Shown in pieces: positions 43,142 through 51,340 of a stretch of DNA of 64,000 nt. This DNA is from UBA922 sp964565405. GTDB taxonomy: Bacteria; Patescibacteriota; Patescibacteriia; Magasanikbacterales; UBA922. A program made the translations under genes and the position numbers. Location of the stretch: NCBI GenBank assembly GCA_964565405.1, contig CAZMEW010000004.1, positions 1 through 64,000 on the forward strand. The letters run 5' to 3'. Position 1 is the stretch's first letter, and the number at the start of each line of letters is the position of its first letter. The notes beneath the pieces were generated by a model. The model saw only the letters and a list, made by a program, of their open reading frames with translations. It had not been told where the DNA came from and did no database searches.

Positions 43142-45055
43142 TTATTTCTTATCATCTACCACTTCTCCCTCAATTGGACCTTCATCTTTTTTATCTTCAG
43201 GTTTCTGTTCAGCAGTCTTAGCTTGCTCAGCCTGATACATCTTCGCACCCACAGCCTGTGCTACAGTAGAAAGCTCATCAGCAGTTTTCTTGATTGCTTC
43301 CACATCATCCTTGTCTTTCACTTCTTTTACTTTTGCGAGTGCATCAGTAACTTTTTGCTTCTCTTCGTCAGTTACAGAGACTTTCTTCTCATCAACTTCT
43401 TTCATCATTTTTTCAGTGGTGTATATCATGGTGTCAGCAGTATTACGAGCGTCAATCAATTCACGCTTCTTTTTATCGTCCGCTGCATGCACTTCTGCAT
43501 CTTTCTTCATCTTTTCAATTTCTTCTTTGCTAAGCCCTGATGATGCTTCGATTCTAATTGACTGCTCTTTTCCTGTCGCTTTATCTTTTGCCTTTACATT
43601 CAAGATACCATTAGCATCGACATCAAAGGTTACTTCGATCTGGGGTACTCCGCGAGGAGCCGGTGGAATTCCATCAAGGATGAACCGTCCGAGGGTCTTG
43701 TTATCAGCTGCCATCTCACGCTCACCCTGAAGTACATTAATTTCTACACTTGGCTGATTATCAGCGGCAGTAGAAAATACCTGTGACTTACTGGTAGGAA
43801 TCGTCGTATTTCGTTCAATAAGCTTCGTCATGACAGCGCCCATGGTCTCAAGACCAAATGAAAGTGGGGTAACGTCAAGAAGAAGGATATCTTTACCCAA
43901 ATCTCCTTGAAGTTGCCCTGCCTGGATTGCAGCTCCAACTGCTACCACTTCATCAGGATTCACACTCGCATTTGGTTTTTTACCAAAAAATTCCTCTACT
44001 TTCTTGATAACCAATGGCATACGGGTCATACCTCCGACAAGAATCACTTCCTGGATATCCTCTTTTCGAATTCCAGAATCTTCGATTGCCTTCTTTACGG
44101 GGATCATGGTGTTTTCTACCAGATCCATTACCAATTCTTCAAGTTTTGCCCGAGTCAATTTGAGGTTCAAGTGTTTTGGTCCTTCTGCCCCTGCAGTAAT
44201 AAATGGTTCATTTACTTCAGTTTCCGTAGTACTAGATAATTCTTTCTTTGCTTTTTCAGCAGCATCTTTAATACGCTGCAATGCAAGCGGATCTTTTGAA
44301 AGATCGATTCCTTCAGTTTTCTTGAATTCCTCAAGGATCCACTGAATAATTCTCTGGTCAAAGTCATCTCCACCAAGATGGGTATCCCCGTTCGTTGATT
44401 TTACTTCGACGGTTGAATTTCCATCTTCATGGTCATGAGAAATCTCAAGGATAGAAATATCGAATGTTCCTCCGCCTAGGTCGTATACCGCAATTTTTTG
44501 GTCTTTTGATTTATCGAATCCATACGCAAACGCTGCAGCGGTAGGCTCATTGATAATACGACGAACTTTCAACCCTGCGATTTCACCAGCATCTTTGGTT
44601 GCCTGTCTCTGTGAATCATCAAAATACGCTGGTACTGTAATAACAGCTTCTTCTACTTTCTCACCAAGTTTTTCTTCTGCATCAGCTTTGAGTTTACGCA
44701 AAATCATGGCAGAAACTTCTTGTGGGGTATAATCCTGATCAGCCATTTTTACCTTTACCTTTTCGCCATCAGGGACAATCGTATAAGGTACATGTTTTTT
44801 AGTTACTTCAACTTCACTGTCTTGAGGACGGCGACCAATCAATCGTTTTACTGAAAAAATAGTATTTGTTGGGTTAGTCACTGCTTGACGTTTTGCAAGC
44901 TGACCCACCAGAATCTCTCCACTCTTAGTCTTTGCAACGACTGATGGCGTTGTTCTATTTCCTTCTTTATTTTCGAGTACTTTTGGCTGACCCCCTTCGA
45001 TAATGGCGACACAGCTGTTCGTTGTACCCAAGTCTATTCCTAATATTTTTGGCAT
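43142..45055 (-). CDS. dnaK: Chaperone protein DnaK (Hsp70)
   Basis: 637 residues, full length. ATPase motifs: GIDLGTTNSCVAII, TVPAYFDDSQRQATKDAG, AVYDLGGGTFDISIL and EVILVGGMTRMP; substrate domain LLLDVTPLSFGLETMG; and an acidic C-terminal tail EGEVVDDKK. The cytosolic ATP-driven folding chaperone that works with dnaJ and grpE, both in this window. Only 27 bases separate it from the GNAT gene upstream. No CIRCE element was found before it. Confidence 0.97.
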   Translation of the reverse strand: MPKILGIDLGTTNSCVAIIEGGQPKVLENKEGNRTTPSVVAKTKSGEILVGQLAKRQAVTNPTNTIFSVKRLIGRRPQDSEVEVTKKHVPYTIVPDGEKVKVKMADQDYTPQEVSAMILRKLKADAEEKLGEKVEEAVITVPAYFDDSQRQATKDAGEIAGLKVRRIINEPTAAAFAYGFDKSKDQKIAVYDLGGGTFDISILEISHDHEDGNSTVEVKSTNGDTHLGGDDFDQRIIQWILEEFKKTEGIDLSKDPLALQRIKDAAEKAKKELSSTTETEVNEPFITAGAEGPKHLNLKLTRAKLEELVMDLVENTMIPVKKAIEDSGIRKEDIQEVILVGGMTRMPLVIKKVEEFFGKKPNASVNPDEVVAVGAAIQAGQLQGDLGKDILLLDVTPLSFGLETMGAVMTKLIERNTTIPTSKSQVFSTAADNQPSVEINVLQGEREMAADNKTLGRFILDGIPPAPRGVPQIEVTFDVDANGILNVKAKDKATGKEQSIRIEASSGLSKEEIEKMKKDAEVHAADDKKKRELIDARNTADTMIYTTEKMMKEVDEKKVSVTDEEKQKVTDALAKVKEVKDKDDVEAIKKTADELSTVAQAVGAKMYQAEQAKTAEQKPEDKKDEGPIEGEVVDDKK

Positions 45056-45082
45056 AAATGTTTACTTAATTAATTGATTAAT

Positions 45083-45604
45083 TTATTTATAAATATGATA
45101 TTCAACTTCATCAAGCTCTTGCCCACCCATTCCAGTTTGTTTATATTCTCTTTTAACAACCCCTCCCAAAGACTCTGGTATCTTTCGACTGGCAATATTT
45201 CTTTTATCTACAGGATAAATTAGATACGTATACTCCAAATTCTTATCTGCCCATTCTTTTAAACCAGTTACAGCTTCTCTTCCATAGTCCTCGCCATGTG
45301 CACTTTTCTTAATCCATATTCCAGGTTCGGGGGTTTTTGTATTTATATTGTTCAAGCCTCCACACCCAAGGAACTCATCATTTTCTTTTTTCAAAACTAC
45401 AATTTGCAAAGTTTTACCGTCCTTTAATTCCTGCTCAGAACTTCTAATAAACTCATCCGTTTCTTCAATTCTTTCAGGCGACTTGGGAAACATAAATCGT
45501 GTAATCTCTGTCGTAAACTCTCGAAAAATTTCTTCACGATACTGGGGAATTACTGGAACTAACCGCAATCGTTCAGTTTCAATTATTACTTTTGATAAAT
45601 CCAT
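45083..45604 (-). CDS. GNAT-family N-acetyltransferase (RimJ/RimL type)
   Basis: The ATG at 45604 is used; a TTG lies six codons earlier. The 173-residue protein begins LSKVIIETERLRLVPV, the typical RimJ/RimL-like opening, followed by FLGCGGLNNI, PGIWIKKSAHGEDYGREAV (acetyl-CoA loop) and NIASRKIPESLGG. The acceptor is unknown; ribosomal proteins and antibiotics are substrates of relatives. It lies directly upstream of dnaK and is likely co-transcribed with it. Confidence 0.85.
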   Translation of the reverse strand: MDLSKVIIETERLRLVPVIPQYREEIFREFTTEITRFMFPKSPERIEETDEFIRSSEQELKDGKTLQIVVLKKENDEFLGCGGLNNINTKTPEPGIWIKKSAHGEDYGREAVTGLKEWADKNLEYTYLIYPVDKRNIASRKIPESLGGVVKREYKQTGMGGQELDEVEYHIYK

Positions 45605-45751
45605 ATATAAAATATCACACAAAAGCCTCAGCCCTCAGCTCAACCACGTAGCACTTGTACAGAGTACTACGATCACGGTTGAGATAAGTGGCTCAAGTAC
45701 CAATAATAAATGGCTCAGCCTTCACCTACTATTGGTTTTAGATAATAACTA
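45605..45751. other. Structured spacer between hsp20 and the GNAT gene
   Basis: It contains no ORF. Paired segments include TCAACC near 45638 with GGTTGA near 45680, and ACCAATA near 45697 with TATTGGT near 45728. This may be the hsp20 terminator region or a leader for the GNAT-dnaK genes. Confidence 0.3.
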
Positions 45752-46195
45752 TTACTTATTTTTATTCGTGATCTTCACATTAACTTTTTTCTTTTCCACC
45801 GATTCAGCTTTGGGACACGTAATTTTCAATATTCCATTTTCAAATTCAGCCGCGACCCGATTCTCCTGAACTTCAGTGGGAAGTGGGACCTGGCGATAGA
45901 ATACCCCGCTACGCACTTCTTTGCGATAATAATTTTTCTCCTCGACCTCGTGTTCGCGTTTATGCTCACCCTTGATCGAGAGTACGCCATTTTCCACACT
46001 TACTTCTACTTCTTCGGGATTGATCCCCGGGAGCTGGGACTCTACAACGACCGAATCCTTGGTCTCATAGATGTCAACTGCCGGAATAAATCCGCGCTGC
46101 GCAAGTGCATTATTGCTGGTAACTGACGGAAGAGAGCGCATCATTTCTTCCATCTCAGCAAATGGATCCATGGGGATCCAGCGTGTGAGAGACAT
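45752..46195 (-). CDS. Small heat shock protein (Hsp20/alpha-crystallin)
   Basis: I use the ATG at 46195, which has GGAGA eight bases upstream; the frame is open to 46261. The 147-residue protein has an N-terminal arm (MSLTRWIPMDPFAEMEEMM), an alpha-crystallin domain (about 38-135: FIPAVDIYETKDSVVVESQ, LPGINPEEVEVSVENGVL) and a Lys-rich tail. The C-terminal IxI motif may be VKI. It holds unfolding proteins without ATP. Its neighbours are grpE and hrcA upstream and dnaK further on. Confidence 0.92.
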   Translation of the reverse strand: MSLTRWIPMDPFAEMEEMMRSLPSVTSNNALAQRGFIPAVDIYETKDSVVVESQLPGINPEEVEVSVENGVLSIKGEHKREHEVEEKNYYRKEVRSGVFYRQVPLPTEVQENRVAAEFENGILKITCPKAESVEKKKVNVKITNKNK

Positions 46196-46256
46196 ATGCT
46201 GTTCTCCTGTGTTCAACCCATACCGTTCGATATGCGTTGAAATTAATAATATTGGC

Positions 46257-46333
46257 GTCATTCCCGCGAAAGCGGGAATCCAGAGACAAAATTTCTAGAT
46301 CCTCGATTCCGCAGGGATGACACTCCGACATAA
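46257..46333. repeat. Dispersed inverted-repeat element, copy 2
   Basis: GTCATTCCCGC-GAAA-GCGGGAATCC, an AT-rich spacer with TCTAGAT, then ATTCCGCAGGGATGACACTCCG. It has the same order of parts as 13366-13482 but lacks the TGCCTGCCGGCAGGCA palindrome in the second loop. It fills the gap between grpE and hsp20. Confidence 0.6.
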
Positions 46334-46867
46334 TTATGTTTTTCCTTTTGATACCACCACTTTTGCCACTTTGATCACTTTCCCTTTCATCGTATACCCA
46401 GACTCCACCGCTCGAATGATCGCTCCGTGTTCAAGTTCACTCTCTTCCTCGGTTACAGCGTCATGGAATTGTGGATCAAATTTTCCCTCAGTCTTAATCT
46501 CTTCAATATTATGACTCTTCAATACTTCTTCAAATTGTTTTTTAATAAATCCAATCCCATTCACCCAATTTTGCACTTTCTTATGAAATTCATCTGCACC
46601 ATCTAATTCTGGATGATGCTCAAATGCTTTTTTGAAATTGTCATAGATCGGAATGAACTCACTCAAAATCTTTTCTTCACTCCAGGTGAACAGCTCGAGC
46701 CGATTGGACTCCATTTCTTTTTTCAAATTCTGATAATCCGCCACAGCTCTCTGCCAGCCAAGTTTGTATTCCTCACACTCTTTACTCAACTTTTCTACAT
46801 CAACTGGTGATTGATTATCAGTTCGTTGATCGTCGCTCATTGATCGTGGTTTCTTTTCGTCACTCAT
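46334..46867 (-). CDS. grpE: Nucleotide exchange factor GrpE
   Basis: The ATG at 46867 is used. The 177-residue protein has a disordered start, a long coiled coil (VEKLSKECEEYKLGWQRAV, ADYQNLKKEMESNRLEL) and the C-terminal beta domain with GVSE-like end FDPQFHDAVTEEES and GYTMKGKVIKVAKVVVSKG. GrpE releases ADP from DnaK. It starts 10 bases after hrcA, and so is expected to share the CIRCE-controlled promoter. Confidence 0.95.
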   Translation of the reverse strand: MSDEKKPRSMSDDQRTDNQSPVDVEKLSKECEEYKLGWQRAVADYQNLKKEMESNRLELFTWSEEKILSEFIPIYDNFKKAFEHHPELDGADEFHKKVQNWVNGIGFIKKQFEEVLKSHNIEEIKTEGKFDPQFHDAVTEEESELEHGAIIRAVESGYTMKGKVIKVAKVVVSKGKT

Positions 46868-46877
46868 AATATGGAAA

Positions 46878-47561
46878 TTAAAATATGTCATTAGTATAAT
46901 TCAATAAGGTAATCGCTCGATTATACCTCATGCGTAGTGGTCCTAGTATTGCAATGAGAGTATTACTATCCATTTTCTTTCCCACAACACTACACAATGG
47001 TCCAAAAGGATTTTCTGATCCAATAGAAATACGTGGAACCGTATCGCCATACTCGGTATATAATCCAGGAACTACTTCTTCACATGCGTCAAATATTCCT
47101 GACACCGAAACCGTAAACGAATAATCCTGAAATTCTGGTTGTGAAAAGAAATGTGAAATACCCGTGTAATACAACGAATCTTTTTTGAAGGAAACAATCA
47201 CTGCAGTACCACACATTTCAGACACGATACGCGCAAACATTTTGAGCTTACGATCGAATTCACGCTGACCTTTGAGTGTAGTAGCAATCTTATCGGCAAC
47301 TTTTTTTCCCATTACTTCTGGCTTCATCAAATGCTGAATGTAGTAGCGATATCCTGCTTCAGTCGGAATTCTACCGGATGAGGTGTGTGGATGAGTAAGG
47401 AGACCTTCTTCTTCAAGCTCTCGCATCTCATTTCTGAGAGTCGCACCTGAAACCCCAAACTCACTATCTTCAGACAACAATTTTGACCCGATTGGCTCGG
47501 CGTCCTTGATATAGGTTTCTATAATATACTTAAGGATTGCTTCTTTTCGGGGGGTCATCAT
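46878..47561 (-). CDS. hrcA: Heat-inducible transcription repressor HrcA, short form
   Basis: The ATG at 47561 follows TAGGAGTG by eight bases; the next codon is also ATG. The 227-residue protein is well under the usual ~340. It has the winged helix domain (TPRKEAILKYIIETYIKDAE, GVSGATLRNEMRELEEEGLL, HTSSGRIPTEAGYRYYI), and the C-terminal part KKMDSNTLIAILGPLRMRY with ALTLLNYT-like end. The central insertion domain is mostly missing. HrcA represses heat shock genes through CIRCE. Its own promoter carries a CIRCE element (47561-47591). Confidence 0.93.
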   Translation of the reverse strand: MMTPRKEAILKYIIETYIKDAEPIGSKLLSEDSEFGVSGATLRNEMRELEEEGLLTHPHTSSGRIPTEAGYRYYIQHLMKPEVMGKKVADKIATTLKGQREFDRKLKMFARIVSEMCGTAVIVSFKKDSLYYTGISHFFSQPEFQDYSFTVSVSGIFDACEEVVPGLYTEYGDTVPRISIGSENPFGPLCSVVGKKMDSNTLIAILGPLRMRYNRAITLLNYTNDIF

Positions 47562-47591
47562 ATTATCACTCCTACTATCTGAGTGATAATA
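47561..47591. promoter_or_regulatory. CIRCE operator of the hrcA-grpE operon
   Basis: An 11-base perfect inverted repeat with a nine-base spacer: TATTATCACTC-N9-GAGTGATAATA. The consensus is TTAGCACTC-N9-GAGTGCTAA, so two symmetric bases differ. It covers the predicted transcription start and the ribosome binding site of hrcA and ends at its ATG. HrcA bound here would block its own expression. Confidence 0.9.
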
Positions 47592-47616
47592 TAGCACTAC
47601 CAAAAAGAGGCGTCAA
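47588..47616 (-). promoter_or_regulatory. Promoter of hrcA
   Basis: TTGACG (47611-47616), a 17-base spacer, and TATATT (47588-47593) preceded by TGC, an extended -10. The -35 lies within the loop of the upstream gene's terminator (47602-47628) and the -10 touches CIRCE. Confidence 0.75.
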
Positions 47617-47628
47617 GAGCCTCTTTTT
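47602..47628 (-). terminator. Terminator of the PP2C gene, overlapping the hrcA promoter
   Basis: A ten-base perfect stem AAAAAGAGGC/GCCTCTTTTT with a seven-base loop, 20 bases after the PP2C stop. The hrcA -35 hexamer is in its loop. Confidence 0.75.
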
Positions 47629-47647
47629 GAGTGGTAAATCAAGCAGA

Positions 47648-48643
47648 CTAAGCAGCTTTCTTCAAAGCTTCTTCGAACGCATCAACGCCTACAAACACTG
47701 CAGTCATATCATCAGGTTTTGCACGGAAATTTCCTCCATCTTTTCTTGGCTCAAGACTACGCTCGTAAGCCGCACTGATCAAACTCTTGATGGCAAAATC
47801 AGGATTATCAACACTCTCAATTGCTTCCCTCATCTCGTCATTGGTTAAGTTGTCATGAATTCCATCACTCGTTAGAAAAAACTTATCACCAGGTTTGATA
47901 TCTTTTACAACAGTAATATCTACAAAATTTGGACGTTCGGTCTTTCCACCAAGAGCACTCGAGACAATATTACGCCGTTTTACATCAAACGCAATATTTT
48001 TACCATTCATTTCCAATGTTCGTCCATCCCAATCATCCAGTTTATCTTGTACACCTAAGCTTTCTCTACTAAGTATAGTCGCCATACGTGGTGCTTGAGG
48101 TTGCCCAGCAGTCTTCAGTTCTTCATAATAGTCTACATTGTGGTCTCTAGTGATTCTACGAAAATTTCCATCATTCATAAGCTGATACAATCGACTGTCC
48201 CCTACATTCCCGACGACAGCATATACATCTTTGGTTTTACTTTTTGGATCACGAAAAAACTTGATTGCCGTAAGCGTAGTGCCCGGAGGATGATCCTGTG
48301 TTTCCAGACTAATTTGGCGCACCCGATTATGCGCTTTCTGGATAGCTTCGTTTACTTTAAAAACAGCATCTTCCATTACCAATTCGGCTGGCATAGAAGC
48401 AAATTCCTCTTCCAGAGCTTGTTTAGCAGCATCTGAAGCGAGTTTCCCTCCCTCTTCTCCACTAATACCATCTAAAACTGCATAAAATTTGCGGTCATGA
48501 TCGCAGATAAAACTATCCTCATTTTCATCATGATCATCACTTTTTCGACTTTCCGAATTACCCGAAAAATACAATTTTTCATTCTTATTTGAATACTCAC
48601 CTTCACGTTTTCGTGAGAATAAACCACGAAATCCCTCAAGCAT
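47648..48643 (-). CDS. PP2C-family serine/threonine phosphatase
   Basis: 331 residues. Metal-binding motifs: DENEDSFICDHDRKFYAVLD, LDGISGEEGGKLASD, VGNVGDSRLY, FFLTSDGIHDNLTNDE and KPDDMTAVFVG. These place it in the PP2C (SpoIIE/PrpC-like) family of Mn2+- or Mg2+-dependent protein phosphatases. No kinase gene is in the window. It is followed by a terminator, and lies downstream of an SPFH protein with a 42-base gap holding that gene's own terminator. Confidence 0.9.
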   Translation of the reverse strand: MLEGFRGLFSRKREGEYSNKNEKLYFSGNSESRKSDDHDENEDSFICDHDRKFYAVLDGISGEEGGKLASDAAKQALEEEFASMPAELVMEDAVFKVNEAIQKAHNRVRQISLETQDHPPGTTLTAIKFFRDPKSKTKDVYAVVGNVGDSRLYQLMNDGNFRRITRDHNVDYYEELKTAGQPQAPRMATILSRESLGVQDKLDDWDGRTLEMNGKNIAFDVKRRNIVSSALGGKTERPNFVDITVVKDIKPGDKFFLTSDGIHDNLTNDEMREAIESVDNPDFAIKSLISAAYERSLEPRKDGGNFRAKPDDMTAVFVGVDAFEEALKKAA

Positions 48644-48663
48644 AGTAATATAATCAATTAAAC

Positions 48664-48695
48664 CTTAAAAAACAAAACCATCACCTTAGTGATGG
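48664..48695 (-). terminator. Terminator overlapping the end of the SPFH gene
   Basis: The stem CCATCAC/GTGATGG begins in the last codons of the SPFH gene (Gly-His-His), the loop contains its TAA stop, and TTTTGTTTTTT follows. A very compact overlap of stop codon and terminator. Confidence 0.75.
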
Positions 48696-49309
48696 CCATG
48701 ATCATCCTTCTTCGGAGATGATTCTCCTCCAGCTGCCGCACCAGTAACCTGAGAGATCTCACTGAGGAGGATATTTTCTACATAGATTCCGCGAGGATAG
48801 AAAATACGTTCAAGTTCATTTTTGATTTCAGTTTCTACAGAATCTCGTTTACTACCCACCAGATCTTCATACGCAAATCGGGTCACAACCATACGCATAC
48901 GACTGCGAATCGTCGGACGAATAATTTTTTCTACAAAATCTTCACCAATCGTCTGCCAAATCATAGGAATCTGGTGAATATCGAGACGAAGAAGGATCGT
49001 CCCCTCAACTGCGATTCGTTTGTTATCCTGAGTCACTGCAGCAATCGGCACATCCCCCATTGCCTTCTGGTTTCCACTATTAAATTGCCGTGAAATCCCA
49101 TATTCAAGTGTCTGGGTATTGAACAGTTTTGCTTTTTGCCAGAACGGAATCTTGAAATGAAGACCCGGAGTCAATACTTTTTTCAGTACCCCTCTTCCAA
49201 GATCATATACACACGCTACATATCCTGGTGGGACGTAGATAAAAAGACCCTTAAGTACATCTTCCATTACAAACGAATACATGAGCTTATCGAGTGAGGA
49301 ATCAGACAT
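48686..49309 (-). CDS. SPFH/band 7 domain protein
   Basis: 207 residues. An SPFH domain fills most of it: GLFIYVPPGYVACVYDLGRG, TPGLHFKIPFWQKAKLF, DNKRIAVEGTILLRLDIHQI, TIRSRMRMVVTRFAYEDLVG. There is no N-terminal membrane helix like that of HflC or FtsH-associated HflK. The C-terminus is His-rich (KKDDHGHH). Such proteins form membrane-associated oligomers that organise microdomains. It lies eight bases after the YidC-like gene, whose C-terminus also ends in His. Confidence 0.85.
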   Translation of the reverse strand: MSDSSLDKLMYSFVMEDVLKGLFIYVPPGYVACVYDLGRGVLKKVLTPGLHFKIPFWQKAKLFNTQTLEYGISRQFNSGNQKAMGDVPIAAVTQDNKRIAVEGTILLRLDIHQIPMIWQTIGEDFVEKIIRPTIRSRMRMVVTRFAYEDLVGSKRDSVETEIKNELERIFYPRGIYVENILLSEISQVTGAAAGGESSPKKDDHGHH

Positions 49310-49317
49310 ATAGAATA

Positions 49318-50037
49318 TTAATGATGACTTTTATCAGCTTCTGCTGGTTTTTTCTTCATTGCTCTATGCAATAAAGGATTCACTATAGCAGAAAAAGCAA
49401 TAGAGGTCAATACAAAGAGGGATTTTACCATTGGTAGTATCCAGAGGAGATAAAACGTGGCGAGCGGGAATAAAATAAAATACAGTAAATCACCTTTGGT
49501 CGGAGCGCGCTTATTCCTTCGAACCTCCATATACACTTCGAAAAGCATGAGCATCCCTACAATTCCCGCCCATACTATATCATGATGCGCACCTAAGTTA
49601 AAGCCATAGAACATGACATTGATTGTTCCGGGAAAATCAACCCAATCATAGAGATAGCGGATAAGCTTCTCACCCGTAATTCCTCTCCAGAAAACCTGAT
49701 AGAGCAAAATAAGTACGAGCAACTGAAGTGCAAGACCGAGCGTCTTTGCCCAAGGACGGACTTTGCGAGCTTTAATCAAAGCTCGCACATGTTGTTTTCG
49801 AAGTACTGGATCATACTTAAAATCCTTACTCATCTTATCAATCTCAAGACCAAGTTCCTCATTTTTGACCCGATTATACTCGGCAATCATATTAAGAGGA
49901 AACAAAAGTACACGAAGACAAATAGTCAAAAGTATTACCGCCCAGCCCAAATTATGATCAGTCACGTTATTATAAAACCAAATCAATACATTGAACAGCG
50001 GCCGATAGAGAATTTCATTCCAGATAAAGGCAAACAT
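49318..50037 (-). CDS. yidC: YidC/Oxa1-family membrane protein insertase
   Basis: 239 residues with five to six membrane helices. NEILYRPLFNVLIWFYNNV and the following GWAVILLTICLRVLLFPL are typical of the Oxa1/YidC core, and the conserved Arg is present in the first core helix. A charged cytoplasmic hairpin (IDKMSKDFKYDPVLRKQHVR) follows. It has no periplasmic domain and no lipobox. The rest is more diverged than usual; a second, more standard copy may exist elsewhere in the genome. It forms a unit with the SPFH gene. Confidence 0.8.
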   Translation of the reverse strand: MFAFIWNEILYRPLFNVLIWFYNNVTDHNLGWAVILLTICLRVLLFPLNMIAEYNRVKNEELGLEIDKMSKDFKYDPVLRKQHVRALIKARKVRPWAKTLGLALQLLVLILLYQVFWRGITGEKLIRYLYDWVDFPGTINVMFYGFNLGAHHDIVWAGIVGMLMLFEVYMEVRRNKRAPTKGDLLYFILFPLATFYLLWILPMVKSLFVLTSIAFSAIVNPLLHRAMKKKPAEADKSHH

Positions 50038-50094
50038 AGTAGGCTTAGTATAGCGCTAAAACACCGCCAGACGCAAGAGGGTGAAACAAAGAAA

Positions 50095-51336
50095 CTACTC
50101 TTTGCGCAATGCCTCAATTGGATTCAATTTTGCCGCTTTGCGCGCAGGATACAGTCCAAAAAATAATCCAACAGCAGTAGAAAATCCAAGTGCGAGTATG
50201 ACAGCATAGAGCGGTACTGCAAAAATCCAATCTAATCCAACGTGTGTTGCAACCAGATATACCACATAAGAAATCAATACGCCAAAAGTTACACCAAATA
50301 TACCTCCAAGCGAAGTGAGAAACATCGCCTCAATTAAAAATTGAAATAAAATATCTCGTGAGCGAGCTCCGAGGGATTTCCGAAGACCAATTTCAAAAGT
50401 ACGCTCTGCAACGGTCACATACATAATATTTGTAATACCCACACCACCGACAATAAGAGAAATACATACAAGCGCGACAAGAAGTAAAGTGATTCCTCCT
50501 ACTACAGCCTCGAGTGTTTCTCGAATTTCTACCATCGTAGAAACTTCAAAATCATCTTTATCCGGATCATCAATATCATGTCGCTCACGAAGGAGTATCT
50601 CAATATCTTCTTTGGTACTCGCCAACTGTGCCATATTGATCACATGGGCATTAATACCCATAGCATAGTCGATTCCCATAAACCTTTTTTGCAGTGTCTC
50701 AGCTGGGATATACATAACACTATCCATGTCAAAACCAAAGCTAGCGCCCATAGGTTCTTGTACCCCCACTACCCGAAATGATTTACCTTTTACAAAAATA
50801 GTCTTACCGACCGCACTATCATCTCCAAAAAAATCTTCTTTTATTTTCGAACCAATAAAAGCAACTTGTGCAAGTGACGCCTCCTCCTCAGGAGTATAAA
50901 ATCTTCCCTCAGAGATCTTCAAATTATCAACTTCAGCCGCATAAGCGCCATACCCAAAAACGGTTACAGTCTTATTTTGCTCTCGATATTTGATCACTTG
51001 CTGACTCGTGATGTAATTATACGCAACAGAAATATTTGGATGTTTCGTGATAGCCTCCATGTCGCTATTTTTAAGAGTAGTAATGGTAACCCCACTTGCC
51101 ATACTAGTCGAACTTCCGCCGCTACCCTTGCCAGGAACGCGCACTTCGACATTGAGTGTATTCGGACTATAAATATCAAGTTCACCGACAATCATTGACT
51201 CAAGACCTTTCCCAGCTGAAACAATAATCACTACTGAAGCAATACCAATACCAAGCGCAATAATCGTAAGTATAGTACGCATCTTTTGACGCAACAGCGC
51301 AGTGAGAGATATGGTAAATAAATCTTTAAAAATCAT
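50095..51336 (-). CDS. MacB-type ABC transporter permease
   Basis: The frame is open to 51558 but the ATG at 51336 is the start expected from family alignment (IFKDLFTISLTALLRQKMRT). The 413-residue protein has an N-terminal membrane helix, a large extracytoplasmic MacB_PCD domain (about 45-250) and three C-terminal helices in the FtsX domain, with GVGITNIMYVTVAERTFEIG and SLGARSRDILFQF. It starts four bases after the stop of the paralogous permease gene. Together with the ATPase and MacA-like gene it should form an export pump. Confidence 0.9.
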   Translation of the reverse strand: MIFKDLFTISLTALLRQKMRTILTIIALGIGIASVVIIVSAGKGLESMIVGELDIYSPNTLNVEVRVPGKGSGGSSTSMASGVTITTLKNSDMEAITKHPNISVAYNYITSQQVIKYREQNKTVTVFGYGAYAAEVDNLKISEGRFYTPEEEASLAQVAFIGSKIKEDFFGDDSAVGKTIFVKGKSFRVVGVQEPMGASFGFDMDSVMYIPAETLQKRFMGIDYAMGINAHVINMAQLASTKEDIEILLRERHDIDDPDKDDFEVSTMVEIRETLEAVVGGITLLLVALVCISLIVGGVGITNIMYVTVAERTFEIGLRKSLGARSRDILFQFLIEAMFLTSLGGIFGVTFGVLISYVVYLVATHVGLDWIFAVPLYAVILALGFSTAVGLFFGLYPARKAAKLNPIEALRKE

Positions 51337-51340
51337 AAGA

